A DNA stretch of 64,000 bases from NCBI GenBank assembly GCA_946626595.1, contig CAMOUQ010000004.1:1-64000 (forward strand). The letters run 5' to 3'. Positions 1 to 8,277 of this stretch are shown here, in pieces. Each line of letters begins with the position of its first letter. The stretch's first letter is position 1. The notes under the pieces were generated by a model that saw nothing but the letters and a program-made list of their open reading frames with translations, did no database searches and was not told the DNA's origin. The position numbers and the translations under genes are program-made. Source of the DNA: an uncultured Prevotellaceae bacterium. GTDB taxonomy: Bacteria; Bacteroidota; Bacteroidia; Bacteroidales; Bacteroidaceae.

Positions 1-1001
1 TCCTCGATGGCGGCCAGTCCGCCGTCCACCGTCTTGGCAATGCTGTCCACGGTGATGGCCGTGCCCACAAGGGTCAGGCCCTTGACGAAGGCGCGGCGGT
101 CTTCGGAGAACTGGGATTCCTTAGGGGCCTTAGGGGCTTTAAGGGCCTTAAGGGCTTTAAGGCGATTGCCGAAATGCAGGGCGCCTTGGGGGCACTGGGC
201 CATGCAGTTGCCGCAGGAGACGCAGCGCGTCATGTCCACATGCTGCTCGCCCACATTGATGCAACTGGCCTTGCAGTTGCGTTCGCAGAGGCGGCAGCCG
301 TTGCACTTCTCCTTGTCAAAGACAGGGCCGAAGAGCGAGAAGTGGCTGACGTAGCCCAGCACCGTGCCCACGGGGCAGATGGTGTTGCAATAGGTGCGTC
401 CGCCTCGCCAGGCCAGTATGCCGACGACGAGCAGCGTGCCTATGGCAATGGCCAGCGAGATGCCCGACCGCATCCACACGTCCACCGAATAGAACATGTA
501 CGAGTCGTAGTGCTCGGCCAGGGCGGCCAGTCCGTTGTTGGCCCAGAGCCAGAGGGGCTGCATCAGGTTGGTGGCGATGCGGCCGTAGGCACTGTACGGG
601 GCCAGGATGATGGCCAGCGAATTGAGCCCTGCTATCATCAGTATCAGGAACAGCAGCAGCACCAGGGCGCGCAGTACGCGTCGGGTGGGCGAGTAGCTGT
701 ACTTGTTGGCCAGCCGGGCACGTTTGTTCTTGCGGAACAGTTTCCGCTTGCTGACCCATGCGATGATGTCCTGCATGACGCCCATCGGACAGATGACGCT
801 GCAATAGATGCGCCCCACGAGGAGCGTCAGTACGATGAGTCCCACGACGACGGCCACGTTCAGGGCCAGTACGGCAGGCAGGAACTGCAGTTTGGCCATC
901 CACGCGAGGTAGGTGTGGGCCGTCCCCGTGAAGTCGAGGAAGAGCAACGTGATGCCCACCCAGAAGACGATGGCCAGTGTGATTCGGATTTTTCGTAACA
1001 T
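1..1001 (-). CDS. Membrane-bound 4Fe-4S binding protein (NapH/YccM-like), 3' end outside window
   Basis: The reading frame opens with ATG at 999-1001 and runs off the left edge, so only about 333 codons are visible. The N-terminal half has several hydrophobic segments and two CxxxCP motifs (CSVICPMG and CNTICPVG) typical of the NapH/YccM polyferredoxin membrane family. Two ferredoxin clusters follow (CNGCRLCERNC and CVSCGNCMAQCP), predicting two [4Fe-4S] centres that pass electrons at the cytoplasmic membrane. After them comes a repetitive Lys-Ala-Leu/Pro stretch, then DRRAFVKG, which resembles a twin-arginine-like start of a further domain, so the full protein may be a fusion. The electron donor and acceptor cannot be told from what is here. 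The family call is firm; the specific role is not. Confidence 0.8.
   Translation of the reverse strand, partial: MLRKIRITLAIVFWVGITLLFLDFTGTAHTYLAWMAKLQFLPAVLALNVAVVVGLIVLTLLVGRIYCSVICPMGVMQDIIAWVSKRKLFRKNKRARLANKYSYSPTRRVLRALVLLLFLILMIAGLNSLAIILAPYSAYGRIATNLMQPLWLWANNGLAALAEHYDSYMFYSVDVWMRSGISLAIAIGTLLVVGILAWRGGRTYCNTICPVGTVLGYVSHFSLFGPVFDKEKCNGCRLCERNCKASCINVGEQHVDMTRCVSCGNCMAQCPQGALHFGNRLKALKALKAPKAPKESQFSEDRRAFVKGLTLVGTAITVDSIAKTVDGGLAAIE
118..164. repeat. In-frame AAGGCCCTTAAGG-type repeat inside the 4Fe-4S gene
   Basis: Overlapping CCTTAAGG and AAGGGCCTTAAGG units encode a LKALKALKAPKAPK run on the minus strand. A near-identical amino-acid run of the same DNA style occurs at 35196-35260 in an unrelated gene. 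Confidence 0.7.
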
Positions 1002-1034
1002 ATATTTATTCCTTTTATTAAATCAGAAGATTTC

Positions 1035-3926
1035 TTATTTAATCAAATATTTCCGTCCGTTCTTGATGTACAGTCCCTGCTTGGGGTTCTCGACGCGGCG
1101 GCCGGAAAGGTCGAAGATTACTTCCTTCATCCTAACGTCTTCGTCCTTCATTTTTCCCCCTTCATCCATAATTTCCATAATGCCCGTTCCGCCTTCGCCG
1201 ATGGTGAAGTCCGTCACGCGGTTGGCCATCGTGTTCAGGGCACGCACGTCTACGGCCGACAGTTCGCGGTCGTAGATCATGACGTCGTCGATGTAGCAGT
1301 CGGCCGAGCCCGTCGGGGCACCCAGGCCCAGATAGAAGTAGCGGAGCCCTTTCACCTGTTCCACTACGGTCTCCACGGGCAAGTTGCGCGCCGTGACGCT
1401 GCCGTTGTTGGTCGTAATCTTGTGGGCAGACTTGCCGCTTCCGTTGACGAACATGCGCACGCCGTTGTTCGGCCCTACGGTGATGGTCACCAAGGCCCAC
1501 TGCCCGACGGGGATGTCGTTGTAGGTGCCCGTCTCCGGACTGTTGATGTCGAACCACGTCTCGCTGTTGTCGTCGAAGCGCAGGTATGAGTTGCCCGTCA
1601 GGTAGAGGCGTACACCGTTGGCCGTGGGCGATGTGCTGTTGAAGAATCCCCACAGGGCGTCCGTCGTATTCTGGTCGTTGCGCTTCACCCACATGCTCAC
1701 GCTGAAGCCCTCCAGCCCCTCCTTGTTGAGCAAGGGGTTGGGCATGCGGGTGGCAGAGTTCTTGCCCTTGTCGCCCTGCGACTGATGGAGCACCTTGCCG
1801 AAGCGGTCGTAGTCGTCCTCCAGTGCGGGCTTGGTGCCGGAGGTGGTGAATATGGTGCGCTCCGTCTCGTTGTAGGCATTGTAGCAGGGCGAATTGTCCA
1901 TGTCGTAGTAGGCCACCAGTCCGCCCAGGTAGTCGCCGTCGGGCGTGGTGCGCTTGGCGGCCTTCACGTTGAAGGTCTGTTCCCAGTAGTAGTCGCCGCA
2001 TTCCAGACGGCCTGTCAGCGTGACGGGAGTTACCTCGTCGCGCGGGTTGTACTTACCCGTCGGGCTGATGACGTCGGGCTCCGACGAGGTCCACGTCAGT
2101 GTGGTGTTATCCGTAGTGGGGAACATCAGGCTCAGGTTCTGGCTGTACGTGCTGCCGTCGCGCACACCGATGGTGTTGTCGGCATAGTTCTTCGACACGG
2201 CAAACTTAGGCGTTAGCTTGTAGCCCCAGACGGGAACGCCGTTCTGGGCTACGGCCGAGAAGGCGAGGGCCTCCAGCTGGGTGGTCTTGTAGTTCTGCCG
2301 CGTGGCTCCGTTCACATGTTGGGGCATGAAGACGCCGTAGTACACCGTCGAGCCCAACTTCAGCGTCAGGTACCGCGTGCCCTCCTTCACCGTCCAGGTG
2401 CCGGTGTGGGCGCCTGTCACCTTGCCTTCGGCCGTGAGGGTGATTTCCGTGGGCGTCACCTCCTGGTAGTTTGCATGGTCCAGTCGGTAGGGATGCAGCA
2501 TGAAGTGGTACGTCCCGGCTATCTCTTCGGCCGAGATGGGCGTCGAGGCCACTTCGGCATCGGTCTGCGTCTCTCCGCGGTAGCAGAAGGGGGCGCAGAC
2601 GAGCCAGTCCTTCTCGTTGAGGAACAACTGGTGCGTGCGCACCTGGTGCCCGTTCGTTCCGTCGTTGAACTTCGTGTGGAAGACCACGAACGAGCGTCCC
2701 TCGTCGTCCTGGCATGCGGAGTTGTGACCGTGGGCACATTCGCCTACGTCCTGGTTGCCCCAGTGGTTGTAGGCACCCGTCAGTTTCATGCCTCGGTTGG
2801 TGGTGGCGCCGGGGCCGAAGTTCAGTGCCCATCCCGTAAAGGTGGCCGCAGTGCCGGAGGCATCCACGTAGGGCCCGTCGGGATTCTTCGAGCGGAAGAC
2901 GCGCATCTCATAGCCACCGTCGGGGGCAAATCCGCCGTAGCTCATGAAGAGGTAGTAGTACTGGCCGATGTGCTGTATGTAGGGACCTTCGCCGCTGACG
3001 TAATATCCGCCGGCAATGCGCTTGCCGAAGTAGGGGTCGGAGGTGAAGTTGGCCTGCTTGCTGTCGAAGTCCGAGGCGTAGGTGTAGGTATAGTCGCGCA
3101 GGCCCGTCTCTTTGTCCAGGCGCAGCATGAATATGCCGCCGCTCCACGAACCGTAGGCCAACCACAGTTCGCCCTCCTCGTCGAAGAAGGCGCACGGGTC
3201 GATGCAGTTGGGCCAGTAGGTGCCCCACGATTTCTTTTGGTTGTAGCGGGCCGGCATGCTGGTGAGGGAGCCCAGTGCCAGTTCCATGTCCGTGTCCTTA
3301 TACGATGGTGCGGCTATGCTCTTGTCGTTGCGGTCGTTGTGGCTGCCGCCCGTGAATCCGCCCATCACCACGGGCCCCTGATAGGTGAAAGGCCCAGTGG
3401 CCGAGGGTGCCGTGAGCAGGATGATGACCGAGGCCCAATTGTCGCCGTTCAGGCTCAGGTACATACACCACTTCTGCATCCTTTCGTTCCACACGATGTC
3501 GGGCGCCCACATGTCGCCGTTCACCCATGTCTGCTTGTCGGCCGCGTACCACGAACACCAGGCTTCGGCGTCCAGGTTGGGCACGTCCACCATCTCTCCC
3601 TTGTAGTTCTTCATCTGTGTCACGGCCTGCTGGTTGAAGGCCGTCGAAAAGTCGCATCGTGTGCCGTTGGGCTTGGCAAAGGTCTGGTTCGAGGCCGTCA
3701 GCCCTTTGTACGTCACCAGGTCCGGGCTGGACGCCACGCCCAGGTGGGAGCCCCAGATGTAGAACATGCCGTCGTGGAAGACCACCGACGGGTCGTGGAT
3801 GCTCACCACCGAACCGCTCGACGTTGCCGTCACGCGTTTCATTTCGTTCACGGTCAATTCTGTCTGGGCCGTTATGCCCTGAGAAAGGAGAAGTATGGCC
3901 AACAGGCTCTTCAGGTGTTTCTTCAT
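1035..3926 (-). CDS. Secreted glycoside hydrolase family 43 protein with C-terminal LamG-like domain and sorting tail
   Basis: I chose the ATG at 3924-3926, which starts a classic signal peptide (MKKHLKSLLAILLLSQGITAQ) and gives 963 aa; the frame stays open further upstream, but that part is repeat and promoter sequence. Residues around 35-500 match the five-bladed GH43 arabinosidase/xylosidase fold: HDPSVVFHDGMFYIWGS carries the expected catalytic-base Asp, and the CDPCAFFDEEG-like and SGEGPYI stretches fit later blades. A central beta-rich region is followed by a concanavalin/LamG domain (about 765-925), usual in glycan-binding enzymes. The last 30 residues (FDLSGRRVENPKQGLYIKNG) resemble a type IX secretion sorting tail. 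Likely target is an arabinose- or xylose-containing polysaccharide. The exact substrate is inferred only from the family. Confidence 0.85.
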   Translation of the reverse strand: MKKHLKSLLAILLLSQGITAQTELTVNEMKRVTATSSGSVVSIHDPSVVFHDGMFYIWGSHLGVASSPDLVTYKGLTASNQTFAKPNGTRCDFSTAFNQQAVTQMKNYKGEMVDVPNLDAEAWCSWYAADKQTWVNGDMWAPDIVWNERMQKWCMYLSLNGDNWASVIILLTAPSATGPFTYQGPVVMGGFTGGSHNDRNDKSIAAPSYKDTDMELALGSLTSMPARYNQKKSWGTYWPNCIDPCAFFDEEGELWLAYGSWSGGIFMLRLDKETGLRDYTYTYASDFDSKQANFTSDPYFGKRIAGGYYVSGEGPYIQHIGQYYYLFMSYGGFAPDGGYEMRVFRSKNPDGPYVDASGTAATFTGWALNFGPGATTNRGMKLTGAYNHWGNQDVGECAHGHNSACQDDEGRSFVVFHTKFNDGTNGHQVRTHQLFLNEKDWLVCAPFCYRGETQTDAEVASTPISAEEIAGTYHFMLHPYRLDHANYQEVTPTEITLTAEGKVTGAHTGTWTVKEGTRYLTLKLGSTVYYGVFMPQHVNGATRQNYKTTQLEALAFSAVAQNGVPVWGYKLTPKFAVSKNYADNTIGVRDGSTYSQNLSLMFPTTDNTTLTWTSSEPDVISPTGKYNPRDEVTPVTLTGRLECGDYYWEQTFNVKAAKRTTPDGDYLGGLVAYYDMDNSPCYNAYNETERTIFTTSGTKPALEDDYDRFGKVLHQSQGDKGKNSATRMPNPLLNKEGLEGFSVSMWVKRNDQNTTDALWGFFNSTSPTANGVRLYLTGNSYLRFDDNSETWFDINSPETGTYNDIPVGQWALVTITVGPNNGVRMFVNGSGKSAHKITTNNGSVTARNLPVETVVEQVKGLRYFYLGLGAPTGSADCYIDDVMIYDRELSAVDVRALNTMANRVTDFTIGEGGTGIMEIMDEGGKMKDEDVRMKEVIFDLSGRRVENPKQGLYIKNGRKYLIK

Positions 3927-4040
3927 TGTCTTCTTTATATATAAAATAAGGTATAAAACGGGACAAAAATACGAATTTTGTGCGACATCTGCAAGCGTTT
4001 TGTGCAAGATTCGGCAGATGTTTTTGCAAGGCTGGCGAGA

Positions 4041-4137
4041 GAAAGTTCCGCCATCGCCGATGAATGTGCGTTCATCGACGATGAACGTACGGACGTCGAC
4101 GATGGATGTACGGACGTCGCCGATGGCGGAACTTTTC
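4041..4137. repeat. 97-bp palindrome-ended element with internal ACGGACGTCG repeats (copy 1)
   Basis: The ends GAAAGTTCCGCCATCG and CGATGGCGGAACTTTTC are inverted repeats, and the interior holds tandem GATGAACGTACGGACGTCG-like units. A second copy with the same architecture sits at 61432-61529. The rest of the 3927-4245 intergenic region carries a minus-strand TATTTTTG box (3964-3971) for the GH43 gene and the topB promoter. Confidence 0.8.
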
Positions 4138-4193
4138 CTCACGGGCCTGTCAGGAAATACTCCATTTTGTGCGAATTTATATACACCGTTTTG

Positions 4194-4225
4194 TTTGGAA
4201 GTCCGCCCGATTTGCCGTATCTTTG
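4194..4225 (+). promoter_or_regulatory. Bacteroidetes-type promoter for topB
   Basis: TTTG at 4194-4197 and TATCTTTG at 4218-4225 are separated by 20 nt, matching the Bacteroidetes sigma-AB consensus. The topB start codon lies 20 nt downstream. Confidence 0.7.
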
Positions 4226-4245
4226 CACATGAAATCAGACAGCCG

Positions 4246-6117
4246 ATGATAGTTTGCATAGCAGAGAAGCCGTCGGTGGGCCGCGACATAGCCCAGGTGC
4301 TGGGCGCAACGCAGGCGCACGACGGATACATGGAAGGTAATGGGTATCAGGTGACTTGGACGTTCGGTCACCTGTGTGAACTGAAGGAGCCCCACGAGTA
4401 TTCACCGATGTGGAAGACGTGGAGCCTGGCGCAGTTGCCCATGATTCCGCAGCGCTTCGGCATCAAGCTGAAGACCGACAAGGGCGTGGAGAAGCAATTC
4501 AACACCATCAAGCGGCTGATGCTCGGCGCCGAGCGCATCATCAACTGCGGCGATGCCGGCCAGGAGGGCGAACTCATACAGCGGTGGGTGATACAGATGA
4601 CTGGGGCGAAGTGCCCCGTGCAGCGCCTGTGGATATCGTCGCTGACCGAGGAGGCCATACGCGACGGCTTCCAGTCGCTGAAGGACCAGGCCGACTACCA
4701 AAGCCTCTACGAGGCAGGCCTCTCGCGCGCCATCGGCGACTGGACGCTGGGCATGAACGCCACGCGACTCTACACACTGAAGTATCGCAGCCAACTGACC
4801 CGCGAGAAGCAGGTCCTCTCCATCGGCCGTGTGCAGACGCCCACGCTGGCCCTCATCGTGCGGCGCCAGCAGGAGATTGACAACTTCCGGCCAGAGACCT
4901 ACTGGGTGCTGACGACACAGTACCGAGGCGCTACGTTCAGTGCCGTCATGGAGGAAGGCGACCGCGGATTCCGCACAAAGGAGGACGGCGAGGCCGCCCT
5001 GGCAGCCATCGGTTCGCTGCCCTTCACGGTGCTGTCCGTAGAAAAGAAGGCCGGCAGGGAGGCACCGCCCCGACTGTTCGACCTCACCTCGTTGCAGGTG
5101 GAGTGCAACCGGCGCTATGGCTATTCGGCCGACCAGACGCTGCAACTCATACAAAGTCTCTACGAGAAGAAGGTGACCACCTATCCGCGTGTGGACACCA
5201 CATTCCTCAGCGACGACATCTATCCCAAGTGCCCCCAGATACTGGCCGGCATGGCGCCCTACGCCCGACTCGCGCAGGGCATTCCCCAGGGAAAACTGCG
5301 CAAGGATAAGAAGTATTTCGACAGTTCCAAGGTGACCGACCACCACGCCATCATTCCCACCGGGGTGAATCCCACATCCGTGGCCATGTCGGATATGGAG
5401 AAGCGCGTCTACGACCTCATAGCCCGCCGCTTCATAGGCATCTTCTATCCCGACCTTAAGTTCCAGCAGACCACCGTCCTGGGCGAGGTGCGCAGCGAGG
5501 GGCTGCACATAGCCTCCTTCGACGATGCCATCCCGTTCCGCGTCAGCGGCAAGGTGATAACCGAACCCGCCTGGCAAGTCTTGTGGAAAAGCACCGCGCA
5601 GCCCTCCGTCAAGGACGAGGAGAACCCTCAGTCGCAGACGGAAACCGACGGTGGCACGCTGCCAGCCTTCACCAAGGGCGAGTCGGGGCCCCACGAGCCG
5701 AACCTGGCCGAACGACAGACCACGCCGCCGAAGCCCTACACCGAGGCCACCCTGCTGCGTGCCATGGAGACGGCCGGAAAACTGGTGGAGGACGACGAAC
5801 TGCGCGATGCCCTGAAGGAGAACGGCATCGGGCGCCCCAGTACGCGTGCGGCCATCATCGAGACGCTGTTCAAACGCGACTACATCCGCCGCAACCGCAA
5901 GAGCCTGGCTCCCACCGAGACGGGCAAGCAACTCATCGGCATCATCCAGAACGAACTGCTGAAGAGTGCCGAACTCACAGGACAGTGGGAACGCAAGTTG
6001 CGCATGATAGAAAGTCGGAAGTATGAGGCCCGACAGTTTATCGACGAACTGAAACAGATGGTTACCGAACTCGTCCTCTCGGTACTGGCTGACAACGGCA
6101 GCGTGACAAAAACCTGA
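4246..6117 (+). CDS. topB: DNA topoisomerase III (type IA)
   Basis: This 623-aa protein starts at MIVCIAEKPSVGRDIA, just after a good promoter; an open frame further upstream has no protein character. The N-terminal Toprim domain shows EKPS and GDAGQEGELIQRW, the Bacteroidetes form of the metal-binding acidic motif. The type IA core carries SIGRVQTPTLALIV and the catalytic Tyr in TTYPRVDTTFLS. The C-terminal core ends with the typical GIGRPSTRAAIIETL segment. Length fits a TopB without zinc fingers. The enzyme cleaves one strand and decatenates or relaxes negatively supercoiled DNA. Chromosomal and mobile-element TopB look alike in this phylum; nothing mobile flanks this copy, so a housekeeping role is likely. 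It is divergent from the GH43 gene. Confidence 0.95.
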   Translation: MIVCIAEKPSVGRDIAQVLGATQAHDGYMEGNGYQVTWTFGHLCELKEPHEYSPMWKTWSLAQLPMIPQRFGIKLKTDKGVEKQFNTIKRLMLGAERIINCGDAGQEGELIQRWVIQMTGAKCPVQRLWISSLTEEAIRDGFQSLKDQADYQSLYEAGLSRAIGDWTLGMNATRLYTLKYRSQLTREKQVLSIGRVQTPTLALIVRRQQEIDNFRPETYWVLTTQYRGATFSAVMEEGDRGFRTKEDGEAALAAIGSLPFTVLSVEKKAGREAPPRLFDLTSLQVECNRRYGYSADQTLQLIQSLYEKKVTTYPRVDTTFLSDDIYPKCPQILAGMAPYARLAQGIPQGKLRKDKKYFDSSKVTDHHAIIPTGVNPTSVAMSDMEKRVYDLIARRFIGIFYPDLKFQQTTVLGEVRSEGLHIASFDDAIPFRVSGKVITEPAWQVLWKSTAQPSVKDEENPQSQTETDGGTLPAFTKGESGPHEPNLAERQTTPPKPYTEATLLRAMETAGKLVEDDELRDALKENGIGRPSTRAAIIETLFKRDYIRRNRKSLAPTETGKQLIGIIQNELLKSAELTGQWERKLRMIESRKYEARQFIDELKQMVTELVLSVLADNGSVTKT

Positions 6118-6647
6118 CACCACGGATTAAACTTTTACCACGAATTACTCGAATTAAACGAATTATTCAAGTTTCGGATGTAATAATTTATATCAAGAAT
6201 TAGAGAATTAGAGAATTTATTCTCCTGACAGTGAATTAATAAGATTTGGAAGAAGGTTTTTGCGGAGCAAAAACTTTTCTCGAATTCTTGATAATTCAGT
6301 TGCTGACGCCTTAATAAAATTCTCTAATTCTCTAATTCTTGAAATATAAATAATTGAAATAGTATGATTAAACACTTCAGAAACTTAAAACGAATTATAT
6401 TTGACCACGAATTACTCGAATTTCACGAATTATTTTTTGATAACTTAGTAGCTATGAATTCGTGGTAAATAATACAATTCGTGTAATTCGTGGTAAAATA
6501 TAATTAGTGACAAAGGTAAAATTCGTTTAATTCGAGTAATTCGTGGTCAAATATAATTCGTTTAATTCGCGTAATTCGTGGTACAAGTTTAATTCGTGGT
6601 ACAAGTTTAATTCGTGGTACAAGTTTAATTCGTGGTAAAAGTAATAT
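6118..6647. repeat. 530-bp gene-free repeat region (GAATT-rich units and one long hairpin)
   Basis: This intergenic stretch between topB and the convergent sulfatase gene has no plausible gene. It is packed with both orientations of a unit close to ACCACGAATTACTCGAATT, including direct repeats of TAATTCGTGGTACAAGTT around 6571-6635. At its centre (6181-6357) lies a large inverted repeat. The same ACCACGAATTACACGA unit recurs at 55430-55640. Unit lengths and spacing are irregular, and there are no unique spacers as in CRISPR. Confidence 0.8.
6181..6357. repeat. Long imperfect hairpin, MITE-like
   Basis: TCAAGAATTAGAGAATTAGA (6193-6212, extending to 6221) is repeated inverted as TCTCTAATTCTCTAATTCTTGA (6321-6342), with arms near 35-40 bp including flanks. 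The interior can fold further through CAGTGAATTA with TAATTCAGTTG and through GTTTTTGC/GCAAAAAC around 6256-6273, so about 175 bp could form one long hairpin. Confidence 0.7.
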
Positions 6648-8156
6648 TCATTTCGGAAGTGTAACTCTGAAGTGTCGGTTGTCCGTGTGTGCCTGTCGGG
6701 CGATAGTCTGCAGTTCGGTCAGTTTTTCGGGGTAGTCGGCGGCCACGTCGTGGTCCTCGTGTACGTCGGTGGCCAGGTCGTAGAGTTCCGACTGGCCACG
6801 TTTGACGATGAGTTTCCAGTTGGCCTGTCGGACGGCTATCTGGTCCGTCTCGTTAAACTCCCAGTACAGATATTCGTGCGACTGCTGTTCGGCATCGCGC
6901 CCCTCCAGCGTGGGCAGGAAGGAAATGCCGTCGAAGTGGTCGGCCTTGCCCAGTCGCGGGTTGCGATATTTTGTGACGTAGTTGTGCTCGCCGATGATGT
7001 CGCAGAAGGTGGGCATGATGTCGTAGAATGCGATGGAATGGTTGTTTTTTACACCTGCGGGGACGTGTCCGGGCCAACGGACGATGAAGGGGACGCGTAT
7101 GCCGCCCTCGTGGCACGAACGCTTCAGACCCTTCAGCACGCCGTCGCGGTTGAAGAACGTCGGGTCGGCACCGCCCTCCTCGTGCGGACCGTTGTCGCTG
7201 GAGAAGATGAGCACGGTGTTGTCGGCCATGCCCTTGCGCTCCAGCAGGTCCATGATTTCGCCCACATAAGAGTCGAGGCGCGTAATCATGGCTGCAAACT
7301 GAGCATGAACGTTCTCGGCGGCGTGGTACCACGAGGCATTCTGTCCGCGGAAACTCTTGTCCTCGCGGAACTTTTGCCTGTAGGCCTGCAGCAGACTGTC
7401 GTCGGGCTGCAGCAGTTCGGCATGCGGAATGGTGTAGGTGAGGAGTCCGTAGAAAGGCTGCCGTCCGTCCTGCCCGGCTATCCACTGCATGGCCTTGCGG
7501 TGGATGATGTCGGCGCTGTACTGCGGTCGGCGGTAATAGTCCTCGCCAAAGAACCGGTGCCGGATGTTTTCCTCCAGCAGGTCGCGGCTGACGCCCTGGT
7601 CGCCGTCCTTCCGACTGTACTTGTTCAGGAAGTTGGGGTAGTAGGCATGCGCCTGGAACTGACAGATGTAGCCGTAGAACTCGTCGATGCCCCGCTTGTC
7701 GGGTGTCGATATGCTGCCTTCGTAGCCGCCGGCCCACTTGCCGAACTGCGCCGTAGCGTAGCCGTTACGCTTCATAATCTCGGGCAGCACCACGTGGGCC
7801 GTGTCCAACGGATGCTGGCCGACCACGGCATAGTCCTTGTTGCCGTTGTAGTAGACCTCACCCCTCCAGTACTCCTTGTTGCCGCGCACCTCGCAGTGCC
7901 CCGTGTGCTGGCCCGTCATCAGCGAGGCCCGCGAGGGGGCCGAGACGGGACTGCCGGCATAGGCTTGCATGAACTGCATGCCCTCGCGGGCCATGCGGTC
8001 GATGTTGGGGGTGGAGATGTAGCGTTGCCCGTAGCAGGCCAGGTCGCCCCATCCCATGTCGTCGCACAGGATGAAGATGATGTTGGGCTTCTGCGTCTGG
8101 GCACCGGCCATCATCGGCATGAGGGCGAGGGCCGGAAATAGGCGGAATGCATGCAT
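6648..8156 (-). CDS. Exported serine-type sulfatase (arylsulfatase family)
   Basis: The chosen ATG (8154-8156) gives 502 aa starting with a signal peptide (MHAFRLFPALALMPMMAGAQ). The sulfatase fold is clear: KPNIIFILCDDMGWGD near the start supplies the metal-binding Asp pair, and SAPSRASLMTG (Ser72) is the S-x-P-S-R active-site signature. Ser rather than Cys at that position means formylglycine must be made by a radical-SAM anaerobic sulfatase-maturing enzyme, which is not in the window. IFSSDNGPHEEGG carries the later metal-binding Asn-Gly motif. It should remove sulfate esters from host or dietary glycans in the periplasm or at the surface. The nearby GH43 and GH20 genes fit glycan use but are not in the same transcription unit. 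Substrate is unknown. Confidence 0.93.
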   Translation of the reverse strand: MHAFRLFPALALMPMMAGAQTQKPNIIFILCDDMGWGDLACYGQRYISTPNIDRMAREGMQFMQAYAGSPVSAPSRASLMTGQHTGHCEVRGNKEYWRGEVYYNGNKDYAVVGQHPLDTAHVVLPEIMKRNGYATAQFGKWAGGYEGSISTPDKRGIDEFYGYICQFQAHAYYPNFLNKYSRKDGDQGVSRDLLEENIRHRFFGEDYYRRPQYSADIIHRKAMQWIAGQDGRQPFYGLLTYTIPHAELLQPDDSLLQAYRQKFREDKSFRGQNASWYHAAENVHAQFAAMITRLDSYVGEIMDLLERKGMADNTVLIFSSDNGPHEEGGADPTFFNRDGVLKGLKRSCHEGGIRVPFIVRWPGHVPAGVKNNHSIAFYDIMPTFCDIIGEHNYVTKYRNPRLGKADHFDGISFLPTLEGRDAEQQSHEYLYWEFNETDQIAVRQANWKLIVKRGQSELYDLATDVHEDHDVAADYPEKLTELQTIARQAHTDNRHFRVTLPK

Positions 8157-8277
8157 CGTTAGGTTCTTTTTTATGACTTTGGCCCTCAAAATTACAAATT
8201 TGCGGCATAAAAGCCAAATCCGAGGACACAATATTTCGCGGGCACGTGCGTTATATACTATGGTAAAGACGTGAACC

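Noticed and set aside
2316-3944. Long plus-strand open frame (542 codons) opposite the GH43 gene
   Set aside because: It is an antisense shadow produced by GC-rich codon use; it has no recognisable domain, while the minus strand encodes a clear GH43 enzyme.
3927-4331. N-terminal extension of the GH43 protein
   Set aside because: The extra codons cover a palindromic repeat, a promoter region and the start of topB. A normal signal peptide begins at 3926.
4402-6123. Long minus-strand open frame opposite topB
   Set aside because: The product is low-complexity Gly/Leu/Arg/His-rich without motifs, and topB on the other strand is unambiguous.
6118-6647. CRISPR array
   Set aside because: Repeat units vary in length and orientation, there are no equal-length unique spacers, and no cas genes are nearby.
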